Part shown: positions 1 through 5,014 of the stretch, piece after piece
Position numbering within the stretch: position 1 is the first letter of the stretch
Layout of the letters: each line of letters opens with the position of its first letter
NCBI GenBank assembly: GCA_022791355.1
Contig: JAAVYX010000049.1
Coordinates: 1-5,014 of the forward strand
From: Clostridiales bacterium
GTDB lineage: Bacteria > Bacillota > Clostridia > Oscillospirales > Acutalibacteraceae
DNA: 5,014 nt
Direction of reading: 5' to 3'
Position numbers and translations under genes: made by a program
Notes under the pieces: generated by a model
The model's input: only the letters and a program-made list of their open reading frames with translations
The model's database searches: none
What the model was told of the DNA's origin: nothing

Positions 1-21
1 CCGAGGACGGCGGGGATGCCA

Positions 22-66
22 AATATACCATAGGCTTGCGCCTATGGTATATTAGCTTATTTTTAT
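22..66 (+). terminator. Perfect 14-bp stem-loop, probable terminator of an upstream unit
   Basis: Positions 22-35 and 40-53 are exact reverse complements (14 bp) around the tetraloop TTGC. A T-rich stretch including TTTTT follows (about 54-66), but it starts several bases after the stem, so the U-tract is not ideal. No reading frame has a stop before the hairpin. The upstream gene therefore either ends left of the window or, less likely, reads into the stem. The inverted repeat is certain. Its role as a terminator is inferred from the T-rich flank and from the clear terminator that follows. Confidence 0.6.
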
Positions 67-76
67 AGAAACAGGG

Positions 77-111
77 ACGCCGGGCAGCCGATGGACTGTC
101 CGGCGTTTTTT
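77..111 (+). terminator. Rho-independent terminator upstream of recJ
   Basis: The arms 77-87 and 96-106 form an 11-bp GC-rich stem with a single G-U pair and an 8-nt loop (88-95). A run of six T (106-111) follows directly. This is the standard form of an intrinsic terminator reading on the + strand. Together with the stem-loop at 22-53 it separates recJ from whatever lies upstream (often secDF in related genomes; not visible here). Confidence 0.9.
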
Positions 112-122
112 GTGGAAAAAGA

Positions 123-151
123 TTGCCAACTGGGGGCTTTGGTGATAAAAT
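123..151 (+). promoter_or_regulatory. Predicted sigma-A-type promoter for recJ leader
   Basis: TTGCCA at 123-128 (5 of 6 to the -35 consensus) is followed after 17 bp by TAAAAT at 146-151 (5 of 6 to the -10 consensus). A TG at 143-144 gives an extended -10. It lies just downstream of the terminator at 77-111 and is the best promoter match before recJ. Transcription would start near 158, leaving a 5' UTR of about 300 nt. A weak TATAAG at 426-431 has no -35 partner at the right distance. Confidence 0.7.
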
Positions 152-168
152 ATATAAGTATATATTTT
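147..168. repeat. AT-rich 10-bp inverted repeat across predicted start site
   Basis: Positions 147-156 and 159-168 are exact reverse complements with a 2-bp centre (157-158). The left arm overlaps the -10 element and the centre falls on the predicted transcription start. This placement would suit an operator bound by a dimeric repressor, but the repeat is purely A/T and may reflect only local AT-richness. No known operator consensus was recognised. Confidence 0.55.
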
Positions 169-253
169 CTTGGATGTGCTATAGGGCTCTTTAACTGTGC
201 GGCTGTCAGCCAATGATTTTACTTGCTTGCCGTCTGCCTTTAAAGGGACCGTG

Positions 254-343
254 CGTCCGGCGGCTGAATAGGGACTTGCGCCGGGTTCGATTTGATGGGC
301 GAAAGTCCGCCGCTGATCATTTTTAGAGCGGTCGTCCGGCGGC
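254..343 (+). repeat. 11-bp direct repeat pair (254-264 and 333-343)
   Basis: CGTCCGGCGGC occurs exactly twice in the leader, at 254-264 and 333-343, about 79 bp apart. Each copy contributes to the 5' arm of one of the two long stem-loops. The reverse complement of its first eight bases is at 365-372 and is therefore complementary to both copies. Confidence 0.7.
258..315 (+). other. Long stem-loop in recJ leader, possible attenuator
   Basis: The lower stem pairs 258-264 with 309-315 (7 bp, one G-U). A 7-nt bulge (265-271) follows on the 5' side. The upper stem pairs 272-282 with 298-308 (10 of 11 positions, one G-A mismatch) around a 15-nt loop. TTTTT at 320-324 begins 4 nt after the stem, so the structure could act as a weak intrinsic terminator inside the leader. 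A small competing hairpin, GGAC (246-249) with GTCC (255-258), shares its first base. Structure was read by eye, without energy calculation. Confidence 0.5.
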
Positions 344-374
344 CGGGCACAGGCTTGGCTGGTTGCCGGACGGC
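331..374 (+). other. Second long stem-loop in recJ leader
   Basis: Positions 333-340 and 365-372 are perfect 8-bp complements. Pairing extends outward by two pairs (331-332 with 373-374) and inward through 341-349 with 356-364. That gives about 18 pairs, four of them G-U, with one G-G mismatch and a 6-nt loop (350-355). No U-tract follows, so it is not a terminator. It shares its 5' arm sequence with the repeat at 254-264, so its 3' arm could pair with either copy. Confidence 0.5.
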
Positions 375-450
375 AATATAGACGGCGCGGGTTGCGTAGA
401 TTCCCCGGTTTCCGACGGCGGACGGTATAAGTACAAAACAATAAACGCGA

Positions 451-466
451 AAGGAGCGGAAGGAGC
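451..466 (+). promoter_or_regulatory. Tandem Shine-Dalgarno of recJ
   Basis: AAGGAGC is duplicated at 451-457 and 460-466. The second copy ends right at the ATG (467), too close to work with that start. The first leaves about 10 nt and is the likely functional site. Together they support ATG 467 as the start of recJ. Confidence 0.75.
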
Positions 467-2572
467 ATGGCCGAAAAACTATGGCGGATTCCCGCGGTCG
501 ATAAGACCCAGGCCCGGGAGCTGGCCGCCGAATGCGGGATAGATCCTTTGACGGCCTTGATTCTTTCCAACCGGGGCCTTACGGATCCTGTGGAGATCGA
601 CGCCTTTCTGGCCGAAGAGGGAGAGCTTTCCTCCCCGCTGGTTTTATTGGATATGGATAAAGCCGCCGGACGCATCCGCCGCGGGGTGGAAGAGGGCGAA
701 CGTATGGCCGTTTATGGAGACTACGACTGCGACGGCGTGACCGCCACCGCTATCCTGTACGATTGCCTGACCCAGCTGGGCGCCGACGTCCTGTATTACA
801 TCCCTTCCCGCAGCGAGGAAGGATATGGGATGAACCGGGAGTCGGTGGAAAAGCTGCGGGATATGGGGGTACGTCTGATCGTCACGGTGGACAACGGGAT
901 GAGCGCCGTCGAGGAAACGGCCTATGCCGTCGAACTGGGCATGGAGGTGGTGGTTACCGACCATCATCTGCCGGGAACGGTTTTGCCGCCCGCTCTTGCG
1001 ATTGTCAATCCCCATCGTCCGGGCTGCCCCAGTCCCTACAAGGATTTATGCGGGGCGGGGGTGGCCTTCAAGCTGGCCGCCGCCCTGCTGGAGGTTCCCG
1101 CCGAGGCGCTGTTTGAAACCTACGCCGACCTGGCCGCTATCGGTACGGTGGCCGACGTTATGCCTCTAACCGGGGAAAACCGGGTGCTGGTCAAGGAAGG
1201 GCTGAAGGAAATCAATCGAAAACCCCGGCCGGGCGTGGCCGCTTTATTAGAAGCGGCAGGACTGACCGGCAAGGAGATCAGAGCGGGCAACCTGGCCTTT
1301 GGCCTGGGGCCCCGTATCAACGCCGCCGGCCGTATGGGCTTGGCCGACCGGGCGGTCCGGCTGCTGCTGGAAACCGACCCGTCCGCAGCCGCCGGGCTGG
1401 CCGCCGCCTTACAGGAGGAAAACGTCCGCCGCCAGCAGACCGAGCAGGAGATCGTCACACAGGCCGCCGCCCGGATTGAGGAGCGGGGTCACGCCTTCCA
1501 GCGGGTGATCCTGGTGGAGGGGGAGGGCTGGCATCCCGGTATCGTAGGCATCGCCGCCGCCCGGCTGATGGAACGGTACGGCCGGCCCTGTATCGTCCTG
1601 TCGGTGGAAGGGGAGAAGGCGGTGGGATCCGGCCGGTCCCTGGCCGGCTTCCACCTGTTCAAAGCCCTATCCGAAGCGGAGGAATTGCTGGAAAAATATG
1701 GCGGGCACGAGCTGGCCGGCGGCCTGACCCTGCCGGCGGACAATATAGACAGTTTGCGGCAAAGGCTGAACGCGTACGCCGCCGGGCAGGAAATGCCCTT
1801 TCCCACCCTGAAGCTGGACTGTAAGCTCAATCCGGCCGCCCTGTCGGTATCGCTGGCCCGGTCGCTGGAGCCTCTGGCTCCCTTTGGTTCGGGCAATCCC
1901 GAGCCGGTTTTCGGGCTGCTGGGTATGAAAATTGAAAATATCCTTCCCCTTGCCGGGGGCAAGCATCTCAAGCTGTTTCTCTCCCGGCAGGGCGCGGTGA
2001 TACAGGCTCTGCTTTTTGGAGTGGGACCCGGTGATTTTCCCTATGAAAAAGGGGAGACGGTGGACGCGGCCGTCCAGCTTTCGGTCCGTATGTTTCGGGA
2101 AGAGGAGTCTCTGACCGTTCAAATCCGGGCCCTGCGGCCGGCGGGCCTGGAGCAAAAGGAGGGGCTGGAGTCCCTTCGCCGGTACGAGGCCTACCGCCGG
2201 GGCGAATGGACCGGGGAAACGGCGGCCGCCCTTCTGCCCGAACGGCAGGATGCGGCTCTGGTCTACCGGGCCGTGCGGGACGCGGCGGGCGGCAAAATCC
2301 ACCTTTCACGGCTGAGCCGCTGTTTGGCGGGCAAGCTAAGCTATGAAAAGCTGCGGGTTGCGGCCGACGCGCTGGAGGAGCTGGGCGTATTTCGTATGGA
2401 GGTTCAGCCGCAGGACCTGCTCCTCTCGGTAAACCCCCATAGCGGCAGGGTGGATTTGGGCGCGTCCCAGATTCTGGGAGCCCTGCGGGCTGGAACCGCG
2501 GCCCATAAAACCGAGGAGGCGTTGGTAGCCGGCCGTCTGATGGCCGCGGCCGAGGGCGCGGCGTCCGGATAA
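467..2572 (+). CDS. recJ: Single-stranded-DNA-specific 5'-3' exonuclease RecJ
   Basis: RecJ is a cytoplasmic nuclease that digests single-stranded DNA from the 5' end in recombinational repair and mismatch repair. It belongs to the DHH phosphoesterase family and uses Mn/Mg ions. All the hallmark motifs are present. The DHH domain has GDYDCDG (84-90, metal-binding Asp 85/87/89), VDNGMS (141-146, Asp142), TDHH (164-167) and the GTVAD region (226-230). The DHHA1 part carries GPRINAAGRMG (281-291), GWHPGIVG (354-361) and GGHELAGG (412-419). The OB-fold part begins around PFGSGNPEPVF (472-482). Residues from about 565 form the C-terminal region common in Firmicute RecJ, probably a DNA- or partner-binding domain. 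The length of 701 residues is within the family range and no catalytic residue is missing. ATG 467 has a good ribosome binding site and gives a normal N-terminus; the stop is TAA. The gene seems to be transcribed from its own promoter after a terminator. The next gene starts 539 nt downstream, so tight coupling to rel is not evident. Confidence 0.97.
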   Translation: MAEKLWRIPAVDKTQARELAAECGIDPLTALILSNRGLTDPVEIDAFLAEEGELSSPLVLLDMDKAAGRIRRGVEEGERMAVYGDYDCDGVTATAILYDCLTQLGADVLYYIPSRSEEGYGMNRESVEKLRDMGVRLIVTVDNGMSAVEETAYAVELGMEVVVTDHHLPGTVLPPALAIVNPHRPGCPSPYKDLCGAGVAFKLAAALLEVPAEALFETYADLAAIGTVADVMPLTGENRVLVKEGLKEINRKPRPGVAALLEAAGLTGKEIRAGNLAFGLGPRINAAGRMGLADRAVRLLLETDPSAAAGLAAALQEENVRRQQTEQEIVTQAAARIEERGHAFQRVILVEGEGWHPGIVGIAAARLMERYGRPCIVLSVEGEKAVGSGRSLAGFHLFKALSEAEELLEKYGGHELAGGLTLPADNIDSLRQRLNAYAAGQEMPFPTLKLDCKLNPAALSVSLARSLEPLAPFGSGNPEPVFGLLGMKIENILPLAGGKHLKLFLSRQGAVIQALLFGVGPGDFPYEKGETVDAAVQLSVRMFREEESLTVQIRALRPAGLEQKEGLESLRRYEAYRRGEWTGETAAALLPERQDAALVYRAVRDAAGGKIHLSRLSRCLAGKLSYEKLRVAADALEELGVFRMEVQPQDLLLSVNPHSGRVDLGASQILGALRAGTAAHKTEEALVAGRLMAAAEGAASG

Positions 2573-2597
2573 GCGGAAGAAGAAGTCCGATTTAGGA

Positions 2598-2620
2598 CGG
2601 CTTTGAAAATACAGAAGCCG
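2598..2620 (+). repeat. 6-bp inverted repeat just after recJ
   Basis: CGGCTT (2598-2603) and AAGCCG (2615-2620) form a 6-bp stem with an 11-nt loop, starting 26 nt past the recJ stop. There is no T-run after it, so it is a poor intrinsic terminator. It may protect the 3' end of the recJ transcript. Confidence 0.4.
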
Positions 2621-2698
2621 CCGGCCCCCTCTGTCAGAAACGAGGGACTGATTTGCAGCAGACCTATTGCGCGTCTCGTCCAAATGCGGCTATGAATA

Positions 2699-2756
2699 AT
2701 CCTTTTTCCGTTAATGCGGGGAAGGATGGATAACCGTATTTACGTTCTCGCGGTTA
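2699..2756 (+). repeat. Two adjacent stem-loops (2699-2727 and 2731-2756)
   Basis: The first pairs 2699-2710 with 2717-2727 (11 pairs including two G-U, one bulged T) around the loop TTAATG. The second pairs TAACCG (2731-2736) with CGGTTA (2751-2756) around a 14-nt loop. They are only three bases apart. Neither is followed by a T-run. They may be part of a larger structured RNA with the hairpin at 2784-2874. No known family was recognised. Confidence 0.4.
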
Positions 2757-2783
2757 AGCGTCTCTATTCGTTTCCCAAGAGAA

Positions 2784-2874
2784 GCCGGCGAAAGTCTTCA
2801 TATAAATTTATGCAGAACATATACCGTTCTATTGTATGCGCTCTGCGTAAATTTTTGTGAGATCCGCGATAGGC
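2784..2874 (+). other. Long rod-like stem-loop, candidate non-coding RNA
   Basis: The core stem pairs 2804-2816 with 2842-2854: 13 uninterrupted pairs with one G-U. After one T-T mismatch it extends outward through 2797-2802 with 2856-2861. Short GC stems further out may also form (2788-2790 with 2865-2867, 2784-2786 with 2872-2874). Inside the core, CATATAC (2818-2824) partly pairs with GTATGCG (2834-2840), leaving a 9-nt apical loop. The whole resembles a rod about 90 nt long with internal loops. This is far more pairing than expected by chance, but the biological role is unknown. A 6S-like RNA was considered, but no closing stem or central bubble could be shown. Confidence 0.45.
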
Positions 2875-2924
2875 CGAACAAAAATTCATACCGTTTTACA
2901 ATGCGCCGTCTTAAACAAAACCGC

Positions 2925-2974
2925 AGGGGCTTAGCAGGTACGAGAGCGTATTTTAAAACGCTTTGCCCCTTTTT
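2925..2974 (+). terminator. Probable bulged intrinsic terminator before rel
   Basis: The outer stem AGGGGC (2925-2930) pairs with GCCCCT (2965-2970). The inner stem AGAGCGT (2943-2949) pairs with ACGCTTT (2958-2964), one pair being G-U. The two stems are separated by a 12-nt bulge on the 5' side only. A TTTTT run (2970-2974) follows at once. The bulge weakens the case, but the GC-rich base next to the T-run is typical. It would end transcripts from recJ or from an RNA encoded in the gap before the rel promoter at 3024. Confidence 0.5.
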
Positions 2975-3023
2975 GTTCATCTAGGGACAATTTCCACATC
3001 AAAAATCCGCGCGGGACGTCAGT

Positions 3024-3052
3024 TTGACTTGCGTTTTTTCGTAAAACAAAAT
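3024..3052 (+). promoter_or_regulatory. Predicted promoter of rel
   Basis: TTGACT (3024-3029, 5 of 6 to consensus) and CAAAAT (3047-3052, 4 of 6) are separated by exactly 17 bp. The start site would be near 3059, giving a 5' UTR of about 53 nt. A perfect 8-bp palindrome, CCGCGCGG (3007-3014), lies just upstream, and a GTTTT/AAAAC inverted repeat (3033-3047) sits in the spacer. Either might be a regulator site, but both are short. Confidence 0.55.
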
Positions 3053-3098
3053 CCGGCTTTTTTCGGTTTTAAAATACTCTCTAGCCAAAAGTCCTATT

Positions 3099-3106
3099 GG
3101 AGGAAG
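3099..3106 (+). promoter_or_regulatory. Ribosome binding site of rel
   Basis: GGAGGAAG lies with GGAGG ending 8 nt before ATG 3112, close to ideal spacing. The next in-frame ATG (3247) has no such site, so this motif decides the start. Confidence 0.85.
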
Positions 3107-3111
3107 AAGAT

Positions 3112-5014
3112 ATGAGCGATACGAAATATGCCTTTCCTGGGGAGCTGAACGAGGAGCTGCCGGCTGTGGAACACGACACGGCCTCGGCCTCTATTCAGGT
3201 TTACAGCGGGGCGCCCGACGGACGATTTGAAACGCTGGCCGCCCTCATGGGCAAGCAGAAGAGAAATTACAATTTGCAGATGATAGAAGAGGCTTTTCAG
3301 CTTTGTGTGAAAGCCCACGGGGAGCAAAAGCGTCTTTCCGGCGAGCCTTACTACTACCATCCCATGGCGGTGGCCTGCATCATCGTCACCCTGGGGATGG
3401 ACTCGGAGTCCATCGTGGCCGCCCTTCTCCACGACGTGGTGGAGGATACCGAGGTGGAGCGGGCCGACCTGGAAAAGCAGTTCGGCAAGGACGTGGCCAT
3501 GCTGGTGGACGGAGTCACCAAGCTGGGCAGGATTCCCTTTTCCTCCAAGGAGGAGCAGCAGGCCGAAAATCTGCGCAAGATGCTGCTGGCCATGGCGGAA
3601 GACATCCGGGTGATTATCATCAAGCTGGCCGACCGGCTGCACAATATGCGTACTATCGACGCCCAGTCCCCCCAGAAGCAGCGGGACAAATCCCTGGAAA
3701 CCCTTGAGGTATACGCTCCCATCGCTCACCGTCTGGGTATCCGGGCGGTGAAGGAGGAGCTGGAGGACCTGGCCATCGCCCATCTGGATCCGGTGGCCTA
3801 CGCCGAAATCGAAAGCTCCTTAAATTCCCGCAAGCAGTACAGAGAGCAATTTTTGGAGTCTATCAAGGACCGGATCAAGCAGCGGGTGGAGCCTCTGGTC
3901 ACCGGCATTTACCTGGAGGGACGGGTTAAGTCCATTCACGGCATCTATCGGAAAATGTACGTCCAGGGAAAGGATTTTGAGGAAATCTACGATGTGTACG
4001 CCGTGCGTATCATCACCCACACGGTGAACGACTGCTATAACATCTTGGGCGTTATCCACGATATGTTCCGTCCTATTCCCGGCCGGTTTAAGGACTATAT
4101 TTCCACCCCTAAGCCCAACCTGTACCAGTCCCTGCATACCACGGTAATCGGCCGGGAGGGCATTCCCTTCGAGGTACAGATCCGCACTTGGGAGATGCAC
4201 CATACGGCCGAATACGGTATTGCCGCCCACTGGAAGTACAAGGAGGGCATCCAGAGCTCAGACGAGAAGCTGGAGGAACGGCTGGCCTGGATCCGGCAGA
4301 TTCTGGAGAATCAGAAGGAGTCCGACGACGCGGAGGATATCGTCCAGACCATCAAGACCGATTTGTCCCAGGAGGATGTGTTCGCCGTCACCCCCAAAGG
4401 AGACGTAATCAATCTGCCGGCGGGTTCCACTGTTATCGACTTTGCTTACGCTATTCATTCGGCGGTGGGCAACCGTATGGTGGGCGCTAAGGTGGACAGT
4501 CGTATCGTCCCCATTTCCCATGTGGTCAAAACGGGGGAGATTATCGAAATTCTCACCACCCAGCAGCAAAATCACGGCCCCAGCCGGGACTGGCTGGCCA
4601 TCGCCAAAACCAGTCAGGCCCGCAACAAAATCCGGGGCTGGTTCAAGAAGGAACGGCGGGGCGAGAATATCGCCCAGGGCCGGGCGGAAGTGGAGCGGGA
4701 ATTTGCCCGTAATGGCATTCGTCTGCCCGACGATGAGATGAAGGTCTTTTTGGAGGAGCTGGCCGACCGGCAGCATTGTAATTCCTTGGAGGACTTTTTT
4801 GCCGCTATCGGCTACGGCGGCCTGGTCCTCTCCAAGATCATGCCCCGCATCAAGGAGGAATTTTCCAAGCGGGCCAAGGCGGCTCAGCCCATCGATATCC
4901 AAGATTATGTAACCGCCGGCCCCCGGACCAAGTCCTCCGACGGGGTGATTGTGGAGGGGATCGACAACTGTCTTGTCAAGCTCTCCAAGTGCTGCGCGCC
5001 CGTGCCGGGAGACC
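3112..5014 (+). CDS. rel: Bifunctional (p)ppGpp synthetase/hydrolase Rel (3' end cut by window)
   Basis: Rel is a cytoplasmic, ribosome-associated enzyme. It transfers pyrophosphate from ATP to GDP/GTP to make (p)ppGpp in starvation, and it hydrolyses the alarmone again. The HD hydrolase domain (about 50-200) keeps His83, HD at 107-108, ED at 111-112 and Asp174 in KLADRLHN. The synthetase domain (about 240-380) has GRVKSIHGIYRKM (270-282), Asp294, KPNLYQS (334-340, Tyr338) and EVQIRT (Glu354). RFKD at 325-328 is the basic RXKD form typical of bifunctional enzymes, unlike the acidic EXDD of synthetase-only RelA. The TGS domain spans about 421-482. The window ends at residue 634, within the conserved-cysteine (zinc-finger-like) domain; Cys620 and CCAPVPGD (627-634) are visible. 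The remainder of that domain and a C-terminal ACT domain, roughly 100 residues, should lie beyond. The N-terminus is about 30 residues longer than streptococcal Rel. The gene appears to have its own promoter rather than following apt. The name relA is also used. Confidence 0.96.
   Translation, partial: MSDTKYAFPGELNEELPAVEHDTASASIQVYSGAPDGRFETLAALMGKQKRNYNLQMIEEAFQLCVKAHGEQKRLSGEPYYYHPMAVACIIVTLGMDSESIVAALLHDVVEDTEVERADLEKQFGKDVAMLVDGVTKLGRIPFSSKEEQQAENLRKMLLAMAEDIRVIIIKLADRLHNMRTIDAQSPQKQRDKSLETLEVYAPIAHRLGIRAVKEELEDLAIAHLDPVAYAEIESSLNSRKQYREQFLESIKDRIKQRVEPLVTGIYLEGRVKSIHGIYRKMYVQGKDFEEIYDVYAVRIITHTVNDCYNILGVIHDMFRPIPGRFKDYISTPKPNLYQSLHTTVIGREGIPFEVQIRTWEMHHTAEYGIAAHWKYKEGIQSSDEKLEERLAWIRQILENQKESDDAEDIVQTIKTDLSQEDVFAVTPKGDVINLPAGSTVIDFAYAIHSAVGNRMVGAKVDSRIVPISHVVKTGEIIEILTTQQQNHGPSRDWLAIAKTSQARNKIRGWFKKERRGENIAQGRAEVEREFARNGIRLPDDEMKVFLEELADRQHCNSLEDFFAAIGYGGLVLSKIMPRIKEEFSKRAKAAQPIDIQDYVTAGPRTKSSDGVIVEGIDNCLVKLSKCCAPVPGD

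Larger units (their letters stand above)
112..466 (+). other. Non-coding leader region of recJ
   Basis: There is no credible gene in this 355-bp stretch. From left to right it holds the predicted promoter, the AT palindrome, a small GGCT/AGCC hairpin (201-211), a perfect 10-bp palindrome (237-246), two long stem-loops (258-315 and 331-374), and the recJ ribosome binding site. The open reading frame on the opposite strand here runs into recJ as an antisense shadow and has no family-like sequence. The length and structure are more than a simple ribosome binding site needs, so a regulatory leader RNA is possible. I did not recognise a known riboswitch or RNA family in it. Confidence 0.6.
2573..3111 (+). 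other. 539-nt structured non-coding gap between recJ and rel
   Basis: No supported gene lies here on either strand. The sequence is visibly more AT-rich than the flanking genes, especially after about 2690. It contains stem-loops at 2598-2620, 2699-2727, 2731-2756 and 2784-2874, a terminator-like structure at 2925-2974, and the predicted rel promoter at 3024-3052. In many Firmicutes apt sits between recJ and rel. No phosphoribosyltransferase motif, intact or decayed, was seen. The recJ 3' UTR, a separate small RNA, or remnants of a replaced gene are all possible contents. Confidence 0.65.

Noticed and set aside
3..68. Possible 3' end of an upstream coding sequence (open frame to a TAG at 66-68)
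   Set aside because: It would have to read through the perfect hairpin at 22-53 and gives an unconvincing tail. Too short to support.
52..675. 207-codon open frame on the minus strand
   Set aside because: It runs antisense through the terminator, the leader and the start of recJ. Its product is low-complexity and rich in Ser/Arg/Pro, as expected of a shadow in GC-rich DNA.
2692..2733. 13-codon open frame that might be a leader peptide
   Set aside because: There is no ribosome binding site, no run of regulatory codons, and no adjacent gene that it could attenuate.
2700..2975. 6S RNA
   Set aside because: A rod-like hairpin is present, but no 5'/3' closing stem or central bubble could be built. 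The best closing match (GCGGTT at 2750-2755 with AACCGC at 2919-2924) is only 6 bp.
2798..2980. 60-codon open frame on the minus strand in the recJ-rel gap
   Set aside because: There is no ribosome binding site before its ATG, it shows no recognisable family, and it overlaps the predicted RNA structures and terminator.
2573..3111. Decayed apt pseudogene
   Set aside because: No trace of the PRPP-binding motif or other phosphoribosyltransferase segments was seen in any frame by eye.
3094..3783. 229-codon open frame on the minus strand
   Set aside because: It is wholly antisense to the conserved HD domain region of rel; a shadow with no plausible translation signals.
1..5014. CRISPR array, insertion sequence, tRNA or rRNA
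   Set aside because: No regularly spaced repeats, transposase motifs, terminal inverted repeats with target duplications, or cloverleaf/rRNA sequences were found.

Overview
The window looks like chromosomal core DNA from a fairly GC-rich Firmicute, most likely a Clostridia/Oscillospiraceae-type gut anaerobe. The evidence is the pairing of recJ with a long bifunctional rel gene, strong GGAGG-type ribosome binding sites, intrinsic terminators, AT-rich sigma-A-like promoters and GC-rich third codon positions. The taxonomic placement is an inference, not a sequence match.

Layout, left to right, all on the + strand. Positions 1-111 close an upstream transcription unit: a perfect 14-bp stem-loop, then a textbook Rho-independent terminator. 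No upstream coding sequence can be called. Positions 112-466 are a non-coding leader in front of recJ. It has a strong predicted promoter (extended -10), an AT-rich palindrome across the predicted start of transcription, and about 300 nt of likely 5' UTR with two long hairpins and repeats that could pair in alternative ways. Positions 467-2572 encode a complete RecJ single-strand DNA exonuclease of 701 residues. Positions 2573-3111 are a 539-nt non-coding gap that is more AT-rich than the genes. It carries several stem-loops, a probable terminator and a predicted promoter for rel. Positions 3112-5014 encode the first 634 residues of a bifunctional (p)ppGpp synthetase/hydrolase (Rel), cut by the window edge inside its conserved-cysteine domain.

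RecJ degrades 5' single-stranded DNA ends in recombination and repair. Rel makes and destroys the alarmone (p)ppGpp during amino-acid starvation. In many Firmicutes the order is secDF-recJ-apt-rel. Here apt (adenine phosphoribosyltransferase) is absent and the space is filled by structured non-coding DNA, so rel appears to have its own promoter.

Both genes are conventional and I see no new protein system. The parts worth a second look are the two non-coding stretches: the recJ leader, and the recJ-rel gap with a long rod-like hairpin followed by a terminator-like structure.
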